Assembly (NCBI RefSeq): GCF_028290025.1
Contig: NZ_JAQGKQ010000038.1
Coordinates: 1-33,264 of the forward strand
Reading direction: 5' to 3'
DNA: 33,264 nt
DNA from: Cypionkella sp.
GTDB taxonomy: Bacteria > Pseudomonadota > Alphaproteobacteria > Rhodobacterales > Rhodobacteraceae
The translations under genes and the position numbers were made by a program. Positions 25,387-33,264 of this stretch are shown piece after piece. Position 1 is the stretch's first letter. Each line of letters begins with the position of its first letter. Under the pieces are notes generated by a model that was not told where the DNA came from, made no database searches, and saw only the letters and a list, made by a program, of their open reading frames with translations.

Positions 25387-26567
25387 CAATTTGAGCCTCC
25401 GGTAGTGGTGGTGGTGGCAGGTTTCGGCAGTGCATCCAGCGGCAGATACGGCAACACGCCTTGACCGTTTTGCCCAGCGACGCCATCAAGGATTACCTTG
25501 TTCATGCCGCCCAGCACCTTTTCCATAGTTTCGAGATACATCCGCTTGCGCGTCACTTCCGGCGCTTTGATATATTCGGCGTAGACCGAGAGGAAACGGC
25601 TCGCCTCACCCTGCGCGTTGTTCACGACTTGGGCGCGATAAGCCTCAGCCTCTTGTTGCAACTGCGCTGCTTGACCACGCGCACCTGCCGTCGCGGTGTT
25701 GGCATAAGCGTCAGCCTGCTTTTCCAACTGGTCGCGCTGCTGTTGCGCCGCCTGCACTTTGCGGAAGCTGTCGATAACTTCGCGCGGCGGATCGGCCTTG
25801 TCGAAGTTGACCCGGATCACGCTGATCCCGGCATCATAGCTGTTCAGCGTGTTCTGGATGGCAGTGGTGACTTCCGAAGCAATCACCCCCCGGTCACGGT
25901 TCAACACCGGAGCCAACTCTGAGCGTGCAATGATATCGCGCATCGCCGATTCGGAAACCGCGCGAATGGTGTCTTCCGGATCTGCCAAGTTGAACAGGAA
26001 CTTCGCCGGGTCGCTGATGTTCCAAACCACCTGAAACTCAATATCGACGATGTTCTGATCGCGGGTCAGCATCAAGCCGTTGTCCAACTCACCCGCTGCA
26101 CCGTTGCCGATATCGGTGGTGCGCTGCTTGCGGGCCTCAACGATTTCCGCCGTCATCACTGGCCAAGGCGCGAAGTGCAAACCCTCCTCGCTTACACCGC
26201 TGAACTTGCCCAGCATAAGCGTAACGGCTTGTTCTTCGGGCTTGACCGAATAGGCCGACGACCAGATCCACAACCCAGCCACCACAATCGCAGCCAGCGC
26301 CAAGCCATGTTTCGTAAACAGCGCGCCACCCGGCCCGCCAGTTCCAGCCGGCCCGCGACCATTGCCGCCGCCACGTCCGCCCATCAGCACACGCAGGTGC
26401 TCTTGGCCCTTCTTCATCAGCTCATCAATTTCGGGAAGCTGCGGGCCTTCACCCGGTTTGCGTCCACCCGGACGTTGCCCCGGCCGTTCGCCCTCTGGCC
26501 GCTGGCCATTCCGGTCATCCCCACCAGAACCGCCATTTCCGCCCCAAGGGCCGCCGCTACCCGCCAT
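25386..26567 (-). CDS. hflK: FtsH protease activity modulator HflK
   Basis: This is the partner of HflC in the FtsH-regulating membrane cage, 393 residues. The first 80 residues are Gly/Pro/Arg-rich and probably disordered, containing a short helix PEIDELMKKGQEHLRVLMG. A single transmembrane helix lies at 88-104, followed by the SPFH domain (VKPEEQAVTLMLGKFSGV...) and a helical region with the QQQRDQLEKQADAYANTATAGARGQAAQLQQEAEAYRAQVVNNAQGEASRF pattern. The ATG at 26567 has AAAGG 8 bases ahead. The hflC start overlaps the stop by one base. A possible sigma-32-like promoter lies upstream (26601-26629). Confidence 0.94.
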   Translation of the reverse strand: MAGSGGPWGGNGGSGGDDRNGQRPEGERPGQRPGGRKPGEGPQLPEIDELMKKGQEHLRVLMGGRGGGNGRGPAGTGGPGGALFTKHGLALAAIVVAGLWIWSSAYSVKPEEQAVTLMLGKFSGVSEEGLHFAPWPVMTAEIVEARKQRTTDIGNGAAGELDNGLMLTRDQNIVDIEFQVVWNISDPAKFLFNLADPEDTIRAVSESAMRDIIARSELAPVLNRDRGVIASEVTTAIQNTLNSYDAGISVIRVNFDKADPPREVIDSFRKVQAAQQQRDQLEKQADAYANTATAGARGQAAQLQQEAEAYRAQVVNNAQGEASRFLSVYAEYIKAPEVTRKRMYLETMEKVLGGMNKVILDGVAGQNGQGVLPYLPLDALPKPATTTTTGGSN

Positions 26568-26600
26568 TGATCAACCTTTCGTGTTATTTCGTTACATGTG

Positions 26601-26629
26601 AATTGGGCATGAACGGCGCGGAAATCAAG
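26601..26629 (-). promoter_or_regulatory. Candidate sigma-32-like promoter for hflKC
   Basis: On the minus strand CTTGATT (26629-26623) is followed after 15 bases by CCCAATT (26607-26601), close to the E. coli heat-shock pattern CTTGAAA - 13 to 17 - CCCCATnT. The expected transcript start near 26594 would give a short leader containing the hflK ribosome-binding site. This is a pattern match by eye only. Confidence 0.4.
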
Positions 26630-26654
26630 CAGATACCCGGGCCAAATTGCCGCA

Positions 26655-28028
26655 TCAGACCACTCTAACCGGCTTCCGCATTGTCACAAGCTCTTCAGAC
26701 ACCGTCGGATGCACCGCAACGGTGCGGTCGAAATCGGCCTTGGTGGCGCCCATTTTGATCGCAATAGCCGCGAGCTGGATCATTTCACCCGCCCCATTGC
26801 CAACAATATGGCAGCCCAGAACCCGCTGGCTGGCCTGATCGACCACCAATTTCATCAGCACGCGATCCTCACGTCCGGCGAACAGGCTTTTCATCGGGCG
26901 GAAGCTCGCGGCAAAAATCTCAATCGGGCCTTGGGCTTCGGAATGTTGGCGCTTGGCGGCCTCTTCGGAAAGCCCAATCGAGCCCAATTCCGGCTGAGTG
27001 AACACCGCCGACGCCACCAGCTGATGATCGGCTTTGGTCGGTACGCCGCGAAACACCGTGTCGGCAAAGGCATGACCCTCGCGGATAGCCACTGGCGTCA
27101 GATTGATCCGGTCCGTCACATCGCCGACCGCATAGATCGACGGCACCGCGGTTTGCGACCACTCATCGACCAGTACCTGACCACGCACACCGATGCCCAC
27201 GCCGAGGTTCTCTAGCCCGATACCGCCCGAATTTGGCAGTCGGCCCGTAGCATACATCACCAGATCAAATTCCTGCATTGAGCCATCGGTGCCCCGCGCC
27301 ACGATACCGCCCGGCGCTTTATGCAACCCAGCCACGTCAACGCCGCACTGAATATCAATGCCGCGTGCCTGCATTGTCGTCTGCACAATCCCGCGCGCTT
27401 CGTCATCAAAGCCGCGCAAAATCGAAGCGCCGCGATACATCATCGTCACCGCGACGCCCAAACCGTGCAGAATACAGGCGAATTCGCTGGCGATATAGCC
27501 GCCGCCGACCACCAACGCCCGCTTCGGCAAAGTCTCCAGATCAAACATTTCATTCGAGGTCACGGCCAACTCCGCCCCCGGCACCGTCGGAACGAATGGC
27601 CGCCCGCCGGTGGCGATCAGGATGTGCTTGACGCTAAACTCGGTACCATCTGCCAACCGCACCCGATGCGGGTCAACCACCACGGCGCGCGTGTCGTAGA
27701 TCGTCACCCCGGCGTTCAGCAGCGTGCCGCGATACGCTGCCTCTAATCGATCCAACTCATTTTCCAACGCGCCACGAAACCGCGTCCAGTCAAAGCTGCC
27801 GACCGACGCATCCCAACCATAAGCCCGCGCGTCCTGCACTTGCTCGGGATATTCCGAGGCGAAGACCATCAGCTTCTTCGGCACACAGCCCCGGATCACA
27901 CAAGTGCCACCCATCCGGCTTTCCTCAGCCAACGCCACCTTCGCGCCACCTTCGGCAGAAGCAATCCGAGCCGCCCGCACCCCACCCGAGCCACCACCGA
28001 TGACGAAAAGATCGTAGTCAAAAGTCAT
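26655..28028 (-). CDS. gor: Glutathione-disulfide reductase
   Basis: It reduces GSSG to glutathione with NADPH. The 457-residue flavoprotein has the FAD-binding GGGSGG (11-16), the redox-active disulfide C43/C48 in GGTCVIRGCVPKKL, a second nucleotide-binding motif VVGGGYIASEFA, and the C-terminal HPTVSEE with catalytic His (about H440) and Glu. The KKL after the second Cys and the MYRGASILRGFDDEARG segment point to glutathione reductase rather than lipoamide dehydrogenase; the Arg residues after GGGYIA support NADPH use. The start ATG overlaps the upstream small membrane-protein gene by ATGA. It precedes hflK with an 87-base gap. Confidence 0.94.
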   Translation of the reverse strand: MTFDYDLFVIGGGSGGVRAARIASAEGGAKVALAEESRMGGTCVIRGCVPKKLMVFASEYPEQVQDARAYGWDASVGSFDWTRFRGALENELDRLEAAYRGTLLNAGVTIYDTRAVVVDPHRVRLADGTEFSVKHILIATGGRPFVPTVPGAELAVTSNEMFDLETLPKRALVVGGGYIASEFACILHGLGVAVTMMYRGASILRGFDDEARGIVQTTMQARGIDIQCGVDVAGLHKAPGGIVARGTDGSMQEFDLVMYATGRLPNSGGIGLENLGVGIGVRGQVLVDEWSQTAVPSIYAVGDVTDRINLTPVAIREGHAFADTVFRGVPTKADHQLVASAVFTQPELGSIGLSEEAAKRQHSEAQGPIEIFAASFRPMKSLFAGREDRVLMKLVVDQASQRVLGCHIVGNGAGEMIQLAAIAIKMGATKADFDRTVAVHPTVSEELVTMRKPVRVV

Positions 28029-28486
28029 AAGGTCCCCAATTCCGTGGTCTTGGCTTCAAACAAATCCGGTCGCCGCTCTCGGATCATGTCCAGCATCGTC
28101 ACGTAAGTTGTAACATCCGTTTGACCTTTGGTCAGCCAAAACGGCCTGCGACGGCTTCCTCGCGTTAGATAAGAAAGCCAAAACATGGTCTTTTGCGGAG
28201 TCTGTCTCAAGCCGACCAAGTCCTGCCATGCGACAACATCCGTCGAAAACAGCCTTACAATTCGGATTGCATCGTCATCTACCACCGCCCGAACGGTACC
28301 GCGCCATGCTACATAGATGCCATAAGCCGCCAAAATAACGAACGGCGCGGTCAGCGTTACAGCTTGTCCGTGCAAATCCCGCCCCAGCAAATCTTTGGCA
28401 GCGATAGCACCCAGGCCGCCGAACATCAGCACATGAATCAGCAAACCGGTATTTGCCCTACGCCCGCGCCTTACCACCAGCCTCAA
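28025..28486 (-). CDS. Hypothetical membrane protein with two helices
   Basis: I do not recognise a family. The product is about 153 residues: a basic N-terminus (RLVVRRGRRANTG), two hydrophobic helices (roughly 18-36 and 47-66, GLLIHVLMFGGLGAIAA and TLTAPFVILAAYGIYVAW), then a soluble part beginning GTVRAVVDDDAIRIVRLFSTDVVAWQDLVGLR, whose strand pattern resembles bacterial PH-like domains. The frame is open into rpiA up to 28543, but the TTG at 28486, two bases past the rpiA stop, has GGGGG 6 bases ahead; a GTG at 28477 is the alternative. The stop overlaps gor by ATGA, so it is coupled both ways in an rpiA-orf-gor unit. Confidence 0.65.
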   Translation of the reverse strand: MRLVVRRGRRANTGLLIHVLMFGGLGAIAAKDLLGRDLHGQAVTLTAPFVILAAYGIYVAWRGTVRAVVDDDAIRIVRLFSTDVVAWQDLVGLRQTPQKTMFWLSYLTRGSRRRPFWLTKGQTDVTTYVTMLDMIRERRPDLFEAKTTELGTL

Positions 28487-28487
28487 A

Positions 28488-29276
28488 TCATTCCCCCAAG
28501 TCGGCGAAGATGTTATCGGTCGGCGCGAACAAAATCTGATCATCCGTCTCGGAGCCAGAGTTGATATCGCGCACCGTCACGCGGCCGTCGCCGTGGCCGA
28601 TGATCACTATGTCACAGATGTCTATGAACAACCCGTTTTCAACCACCCCCGGAATTTGGTTCAAAACCAATGCCAGCTGACGCGGATTACCAATTCGCTT
28701 CAGGTGCAGGTCCAGAATGTAATTGCTCTCATCCGTCACCAGCGGCCGATCGCCGTTCATTCGCAAGGTAACATCGCGCGCCAGCACATCCATCGACACC
28801 AGCATTTCCTCGACCAACGCCTTCGAGGTCTGCCAGCCGAACGGAATGATCTCAATCGGCAACGGAAACGCGCCCAACTGCTGCACTTCCTTCGCCGCAT
28901 CCGCGATCACGATCATCAGATCGGACGCGGTTGCGACGATCTTTTCCTGCAACAAAGCCGCACCGCCGCCCTTGATCAACGCAAGATTTTGGTCAAACTC
29001 ATCCGCGCCATCAATCGTCACATCCAGCCATTTCGCCTCATCCAGCGAGGTGACATGGATGCCAACCTGCCGCGCGAGTTCCGCCGTGCGGGTGCTGGTC
29101 GGAACTCCGACAATCTTCAAACCTTCCTCACGCACCCGCTCGCCCAGACAGCGCACCATCCACGCCGCCGTGGACCCCGTGCCAAGCCCGACCTTCATGC
29201 CGTTTTCCACGAAATCCACCGCGCGTTTGGCGGCGACGAATTTGGCTTTGTCGATGGGGGAAAGATCGGCTGGCAT
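28488..29276 (-). CDS. rpiA: Ribose-5-phosphate isomerase A
   Basis: It interconverts ribose-5-phosphate and ribulose-5-phosphate in the pentose phosphate pathway. The 262-residue protein has the phosphate-binding GLGTGST (30-36), the active-site DGADE (89-93) and KGGGAALLQEK (102-112), all diagnostic of RpiA. The C-terminal segment of about 25 residues (VRDINSGSETDDQILFAPTDNIFADLGE) extends beyond E. coli RpiA. GAGGA lies 7 bases before the ATG. It is the first gene of the minus-strand run to gor; NADPH-yielding pentose phosphate flux and Gor are metabolically related, though this pairing may be chance. Confidence 0.95.
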   Translation of the reverse strand: MPADLSPIDKAKFVAAKRAVDFVENGMKVGLGTGSTAAWMVRCLGERVREEGLKIVGVPTSTRTAELARQVGIHVTSLDEAKWLDVTIDGADEFDQNLALIKGGGAALLQEKIVATASDLMIVIADAAKEVQQLGAFPLPIEIIPFGWQTSKALVEEMLVSMDVLARDVTLRMNGDRPLVTDESNYILDLHLKRIGNPRQLALVLNQIPGVVENGLFIDICDIVIIGHGDGRVTVRDINSGSETDDQILFAPTDNIFADLGE

Positions 29277-29383
29277 CTGGTTTCCTCAGTCTGATGCGCC
29301 CGGGCTTGTGCTGGGCTGCTGACGCTATTGCGTCCTTATAGGCAAACCAAGCGGGTGGAGCGAGAGGCTATTCGCGTTGGCTC

Positions 29384-29411
29384 TTGACAGCCACAATCGC
29401 AGAGCTACATT
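29384..29411 (+). promoter_or_regulatory. Probable sigma-70 promoter of mntH
   Basis: A perfect -35 TTGACA (29384-29389) is followed after 16 bases by TACATT (29406-29411), a 4 of 6 match to the -10 box. The start codon is at 29442, giving a leader of about 25 bases. The -10 box overlaps the Fur-type operator. Confidence 0.6.
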
Positions 29412-29427
29412 GCGAATAATTCTCAAT
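29409..29427 (+). promoter_or_regulatory. Fur/Mur-type operator at mntH
   Basis: This is a 19-base inverted repeat, ATTGCGAAT - A - ATTCTCAAT, with one mismatch between its 9-base arms. The shape and sequence match the Fur-superfamily box (GAGAAT-N-ATTCTC core). It overlaps the -10 region and ends 14 bases before the ATG, so binding would block transcription. In alphaproteobacteria the Fur homologue Mur commonly represses manganese uptake genes, which fits mntH. Confidence 0.75.
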
Positions 29428-29441
29428 GTCAGAAAGCCATC

Positions 29442-30770
29442 ATGTCCTCGCCCTTCGATTTGTCTGCCGATTGGAAAAAACCGCGCGGTGATGCGGCCCT
29501 CGCCGACGTGCATCGCTCGGTCCTGTTACCCAAAGGCTCATGGCGTCGCTTCGCCGCCTTCCTCGGCCCCGGCTACATGGTCGCGGTCGGCTATATGGAC
29601 CCCGGAAACTGGGCGACCTCGCTGGCCGGAGGCTCCAAATTCGGCTACACCCTGCTGGTCGTCGCCTTGATCTCCAACCTGATGGCCGTCGTGCTGCAAT
29701 CGCTGTGCGCCCGCCTCGCCATCGCCTCGGGCCGCGACCTCGCCCAAGCCTGCCGCGACGCCTTCCCGCGTTTCGTCAGCATCCCGCTGTGGTTAGCGGC
29801 AGAAATTGCCATCATCGCCACCGATATAGCCGAGGTGATCGGCACCGCCATCGGCCTCAATCTGCTGTTCGGCATCCCGCTGGAAATCGGCGTTCTAATC
29901 ACCGCTCTGGATGTTTTCCTGATATTATGGCTGCAAACCAAAGGCTTCCGCTGGCTGGAGGCTTTCATCATCACCCTCTTGGGCGTCATCGCGATCTGCT
30001 TTGGATTGCAAATTGCCATGGCTGATCCCGACTGGGCAGGCGTGATCAAAGGTTTCGCCCCCACCACCGAAATCTTGCGCAACCCCGAAATGCTCTATCT
30101 CGCGCTCGGCATCCTTGGCGCGACCGTGATGCCGCATAACCTCTACCTGCACTCCGCCATCGTGCAAACCCGCGATTACGGCGACAGCATCGCGGAGAAA
30201 CGTGAGGCGCTTAAATTTGCCACCATCGACAGCACCGTAGCCCTCACCTTCGCGCTGATGATCAACGCCTCGATCCTGATCCTCGCTGCCGCCTCGTTCA
30301 ACGCCAATGGCCAGACCGAGATTGCTGAACTCGGCGACGCCCACCAACTGCTCGGGCCATTACTCGGCTCCGGCATCGCCCCCAGCCTGTTCGCCATCGC
30401 CCTACTGGCCTGCGGCTTGAACTCCACCGTCACCGCCACCCTCGCGGGCCAAGCCGTGATGGAAGGCTTTCTGCAAATCCGCCTGCCACCATGGCTGCGC
30501 CGCCTGATCACCCGCGCCATCGCGATCATCCCCGCCGCCGGAGTGACCTTATATTACGGCAGCGCAGGCACTGGCCGCCTGCTGATCCTGACGCAAGTTA
30601 TCTTGTCACTGCAACTCTCGTTCGCCGTGGTCCCCCTTGTGATGTTCACTGCCAACCGCGCCAAGATGGGAGCCCTCGCCGCCCCCCGCTGGCTGGTAGC
30701 CCTAGCCATCCTGATCGCCGTGGTGATCATCGCACTAAACCTGAAGCTACTGTGGGATTTCTTTGGTTAA
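29442..30770 (+). CDS. mntH: Nramp-family divalent metal (manganese) transporter
   Basis: This is a proton-coupled importer of Mn2+ (and possibly Fe2+) in the inner membrane. The 442-residue protein has about 11 hydrophobic helices and both metal-site motifs: DPGN in helix 1 (D53-N56) and MPHN in helix 6 (M230-N233), including the Met that selects transition metals over Ca/Mg. The ribosome-binding site is weak (AGAAAG). It is transcribed alone from the promoter/operator just upstream, divergent from rpiA. Classification as MntH rather than an iron importer rests on the motif set and the Fur/Mur-type box. Confidence 0.92.
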   Translation: MSSPFDLSADWKKPRGDAALADVHRSVLLPKGSWRRFAAFLGPGYMVAVGYMDPGNWATSLAGGSKFGYTLLVVALISNLMAVVLQSLCARLAIASGRDLAQACRDAFPRFVSIPLWLAAEIAIIATDIAEVIGTAIGLNLLFGIPLEIGVLITALDVFLILWLQTKGFRWLEAFIITLLGVIAICFGLQIAMADPDWAGVIKGFAPTTEILRNPEMLYLALGILGATVMPHNLYLHSAIVQTRDYGDSIAEKREALKFATIDSTVALTFALMINASILILAAASFNANGQTEIAELGDAHQLLGPLLGSGIAPSLFAIALLACGLNSTVTATLAGQAVMEGFLQIRLPPWLRRLITRAIAIIPAAGVTLYYGSAGTGRLLILTQVILSLQLSFAVVPLVMFTANRAKMGALAAPRWLVALAILIAVVIIALNLKLLWDFFG

Positions 30771-30790
30771 CCCCACAGCCAAATCCCTAA

Positions 30791-30858
30791 AACTTATCTA
30801 AAACTTGCTTTCATACTGGCTTAAATATTCCACGGGGTGCGGGGGTGTGAACCCCCGC
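30791..30858 (-). repeat. Dispersed hairpin repeat, copy 2 (minus orientation)
   Basis: Read on the minus strand: an 8-bp stem (30858-30851 with 30846-30839), then CCCC, then GGAATATTTAAGCC and ATGAAAG, and TTTTAGATAAGTT (30803-30791). It is a diverged relative of the elements at 15102 and 33116-33203; the 13-base AACTTATCTAAAA segment (plus-strand reading) is identical to 33116-33128. It lies 20 bases past the mntH stop. Confidence 0.6.
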
Positions 30859-30978
30859 GAACCTCAGCCCCAATCACTCCGCCTCAAACCACCACCCCGC
30901 CGCTCACCACCACAAAGCGTCGGTTTTCGCATGGCTTCCTCGCGCGGCTGCGCCATACTGCGCCAAAAGGAGCACCCG

Positions 30979-31617
30979 ATGTATATCCTGCACCACACCC
31001 CCGACTCTGCGGCACTGGTTGTCCGGCTGGTGCTGGAGGAACTCAAGCTCCCCTACCAGATCGCCCCGATTGACCGCGCAGGCGGCGCACTCGACACCCC
31101 AGCCTATCGCAAACTGCACCCCTTGGGAAAAATCCCGGCGCTGGAAACTCCGAACGGCGTGATGTTCGAATCCGCCGCGATCCTGCTGCATCTGACGGAA
31201 GTCACCGGCAAACTCGCCCCAGCCCCCGGCACGCCGCACCGTGCCAAGTTCCTCACGTGGCTGTTCTTCACCTCGAACAACCTGCATCCCGTCGTGATGC
31301 ACTACTACTATCCCGACCGTCTCGCAGGCGCGCAAAACGCCGAGGCTGTCAAAACTCAAGCCGCCCTCACCGCGAAATCGCTGCTCACCACGCTAAACCA
31401 GATGATCGCCACCGACGCCCCGGCTTGGCTTACCACCGAGCCTTCGGCTTTGGGATATTACATCGCCGTGTTGATGCGCTGGCTGGCCGAGCCTTGCCCG
31501 CCCAGCGACTATCCCGCTTTGCACAACATCCTGACCGCCTTGGAAACCACAGCCGCAGCGCTTACCTGTGCGCAAGCCGAAGACCTCGGCCAGACCATCT
31601 TCACCAATCCCTACTGA
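30979..31617 (+). CDS. Glutathione S-transferase family protein
   Basis: This is a 212-residue cytosolic GST-like enzyme. The N-terminal thioredoxin-like domain shows the cis-Pro P53 (GKIPAL) and the glutathione-binding E64-S65 (FESAAI); an all-helical C-terminal domain follows from about residue 85. The conserved N-terminal Ser/Cys is not obvious in HHTPDSAALVVR, so catalytic type is unclear. The frame is open from 30805, but AAAAGGAG lies 6 bases before the ATG at 30979, which is the family-typical start. sdaA begins 22 bases downstream with no good ribosome-binding site. Substrate unknown. Confidence 0.87.
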   Translation: MYILHHTPDSAALVVRLVLEELKLPYQIAPIDRAGGALDTPAYRKLHPLGKIPALETPNGVMFESAAILLHLTEVTGKLAPAPGTPHRAKFLTWLFFTSNNLHPVVMHYYYPDRLAGAQNAEAVKTQAALTAKSLLTTLNQMIATDAPAWLTTEPSALGYYIAVLMRWLAEPCPPSDYPALHNILTALETTAAALTCAQAEDLGQTIFTNPY

Positions 31618-31639
31618 CCCCCAGATCGGACTCCTCCCC

Positions 31640-33019
31640 ATGTTTCTTTCGGTTTTCGATATGTTCAAAGTTGGCGTTGGCCCGTCCTCGTCGCACACGA
31701 TGGGGCCTATGGTTGCCGCCGCCCGGTTCCTCGATCTGATGCGCGCCTCGCCGTTCAACTTCGGCGGCGTCAAAGCCTCATTGCACGGCTCGCTCGCCTT
31801 CACCGGCATCGGCCACGCAACCGACCGCGCCACGATCTTGGGCCTCGCAGGCTACCACCCCGCCACTTATGACGCCGTCAAGGCTGAGGCCACGCTTGCC
31901 GCGATCAACGACACCCACACCATCCACGCCGACGGTCTGCCGCCGTTGCACTTCGACCCCAAAGCCGACCTGACCTTCGATTACGGCCCCGCCCTACCCG
32001 GTCACGCCAACGGCATGATCCTGAAAGCCACCGACGCGCAGGGCGACGTGATCTTGCAGGAAACCTACTATTCCATCGGCGGCGGCTTCGTTCTTAGCGC
32101 CGCTGAATTGGCCGAGGCTGGCGCGGGTAAATCGAAAACCAAAGCCGACGTGCCGTATCCGTTCGAGTCCGCCGACGAAATGATGGCGATGGCGAAAGCC
32201 TCCGGCCTTTCCATCGCGCAGATGAAACTCGCCAACGAGCTGAAATTTCGGACCAAAGCCGAAATTGACCAAGGCATCGCCCGGCTTTGGCAAGTGATGA
32301 ACGATTGCATCAGCCGTGGTATGGAAGGCACCGGCATCCTGCCCGGCGGTCTTAAGGTTCGCCGCCGCGCCAAAGGCATCCACGACGCCCTGCTGGCCGA
32401 GCGTGGCCTGAACATGACCGCCCCGCACACCATCAACGACTGGATGAGCCTCTATGCGATGGCGGTGAACGAGGAGAACGCCAATGGTGGCCAAGTCGTC
32501 ACCGCCCCCACCAACGGTGCTGCGGGCGTGGTTCCCGCCGTGCTGCGCTATTACCTCGACCACGTCCCCGGCGCATCGACCAGCAAAATCGCCGACTTCC
32601 TGCTCACCGCCTCGGCCATCGGCGGGCTTTGCAAACACAACGCCAGCATTTCCGGCGCTGAATGTGGCTGCCAAGCCGAAGTAGGCTCCGCCGCAGCCAT
32701 GGCCGCCGCAGCCCTCGCCGCCGTGTTGGGCGGCACCGTGATGCAAGTCGAAAACGCCGCCGAAATCGCGCTCGAACATCACCTCGGCATGACCTGCGAT
32801 CCGGTCGCGGGCCTCGTGCAAGTCCCCTGCATCGAACGTAATGGCCTCGGCGCGATCAAAGCCGTCTCGGCGGCCTCACTCGCCCTGCGCGGCGATGGTG
32901 AGCATCTGGTATCGTTGGATGTCTGCATCGAAACCATGCGCCAAACCGGCAACGACATGCACTCCAAATACAAAGAGACCTCCCTCGGCGGCCTCGCCGT
33001 CAACGTGCCGAACTGCTGA
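31640..33019 (+). CDS. sdaA: L-serine ammonia-lyase (iron-sulfur, single chain)
   Basis: It deaminates L-serine to pyruvate and ammonia, using a 4Fe-4S cluster instead of PLP. The 459-residue protein is the single-chain type: an N-terminal beta domain with [10 protein letters not shown] (14-23) and a C-terminal alpha domain with cluster-ligand candidates C342, C386 and C397. The segment [21 protein letters not shown] is diagnostic. The frame is open from 31568, but the ATG at 31640 gives the standard [17 protein letters not shown] start. The bases before it (CTCCTCCCC) are anti-Shine-Dalgarno in character, so initiation may depend on read-through coupling from the GST gene 22 bases upstream. 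Confidence 0.94.
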   Translation: MFLSVFDMFKVGVGPSSSHTMGPMVAAARFLDLMRASPFNFGGVKASLHGSLAFTGIGHATDRATILGLAGYHPATYDAVKAEATLAAINDTHTIHADGLPPLHFDPKADLTFDYGPALPGHANGMILKATDAQGDVILQETYYSIGGGFVLSAAELAEAGAGKSKTKADVPYPFESADEMMAMAKASGLSIAQMKLANELKFRTKAEIDQGIARLWQVMNDCISRGMEGTGILPGGLKVRRRAKGIHDALLAERGLNMTAPHTINDWMSLYAMAVNEENANGGQVVTAPTNGAAGVVPAVLRYYLDHVPGASTSKIADFLLTASAIGGLCKHNASISGAECGCQAEVGSAAAMAAAALAAVLGGTVMQVENAAEIALEHHLGMTCDPVAGLVQVPCIERNGLGAIKAVSAASLALRGDGEHLVSLDVCIETMRQTGNDMHSKYKETSLGGLAVNVPNC

Positions 33020-33115
33020 CCCAACAGTGCGGAGTAACTCCATCATCTAAGCCGCCCGACGCAAGCCGGTCGGCCCATGCATTCTCACCAAAACCAACCC
33101 CACCCAAACCCCGCC

Positions 33116-33203
33116 AACTTATCTAAAATTTTCCCTGCCGCCTCCCCACAAACCTCTTAGCTCATCCTCTCTGCTCAAATATCCCCGCCGGAGGCATCCT
33201 CCG
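33116..33203 (-). repeat. Dispersed hairpin repeat, copy 3 (minus orientation)
   Basis: Minus-strand reading: a 6-bp stem CGGAGG-ATG-CCTCCG (33203-33189), GGCGGGG, the 23-base segment identical to 15127-15149 (33184-33162), about 33 bases of spacer, then TTTTAGATAAGTT (33128-33116), shared with copy 2. The rest of the final 245 bases after sdaA contains no gene and no intrinsic terminator that I can support. Confidence 0.7.
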
Positions 33204-33264
33204 ACGCCACCCAAGGTCGCTTTCAGACAGGACACCCCGCCGCCGCCCCGCTACCCAGAGCCAT

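Noticed and set aside
31994..32821. Minus-strand frame of 275 codons opposite sdaA
   Set aside because: Gly/His-rich antisense shadow of the serine dehydratase; no motif.
33020..33115. Possible terminator for sdaA
   Set aside because: Only short stems (4-5 bp) without a T-tract are visible.

Overview
The window reads as an ordinary chromosomal stretch of an alphaproteobacterium, most likely a Rhodobacterales (Rhodobacteraceae/Roseobacter-group) genome. This rests on the GC-rich codon use, protein families I associate with that order (DUF6476 next to rluD, DUF1178, a short archaeal-type Psd paired with PssA), the run rpiA - orf - gor - hflK - hflC - degQ, and a GC hairpin followed by ATATTT in intergenic regions. 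I found no rRNA, tRNA, CRISPR array, transposase, phage gene or integration site. About 33 protein genes fill nearly all the sequence, and no gene-free gap exceeds 300 bases.

Layout. (1) 3-6608: the 3' end of an M3 oligoendopeptidase F gene, a bidirectional terminator, then a minus-strand block holding a Gfo/Idh/MocA oxidoreductase, pssA, psd (phosphatidylethanolamine synthesis), rpoH (heat-shock sigma factor) and an RluD-type pseudouridine synthase. The rluD start codon overlaps the start codon of a divergent small membrane protein. (2) 6674-16564, all plus strand: an orphan membrane hybrid histidine kinase, an amidase, a complete polyamine-type ABC importer (potA-potB-potC plus two tandem paralogous binding proteins), a strong terminator, and a second amidase whose start lies inside a dispersed repeat. 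(3) 16570-18458, minus: a translationally coupled pair of a GT2-like glycosyltransferase and a Stealth-family phosphotransferase. (4) 18698-22558: NUDIX hydrolase, DUF1178 protein, SDR oxidoreductase, a minus-strand adrenodoxin-type ferredoxin, a lipoprotein with a peptidoglycan-binding domain, an HD-domain hydrolase and a small membrane protein. (5) 22703-29276, minus: rpiA, a small two-helix membrane protein, gor, hflK, hflC and degQ, that is, pentose-phosphate supply, glutathione redox and membrane protein quality control. (6) 29442-33019, plus: an Nramp (MntH) manganese transporter behind a Fur/Mur-type operator, a glutathione S-transferase and L-serine dehydratase.

How the genes work together. 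Psd and PssA are consecutive steps of one pathway and overlap by an ATGA. PotABC with two binding proteins forms one import system, and the two amidase-signature enzymes on either side make import of an amide or N-acyl polyamine a testable idea. HflK/HflC and DegQ act on membrane and periplasmic protein quality; a possible sigma-32-like promoter lies before hflK, and rpoH itself is in the window.

I did not find a clearly new multi-gene system. The most interesting items are the rluD/DUF6476 overlapping start codons, the amidase-flanked dual-receptor polyamine locus, the three-copy hairpin repeat (one copy supplies the start region of a gene), the operator/promoter overlap at mntH, and the short Stealth/GT2 cassette.
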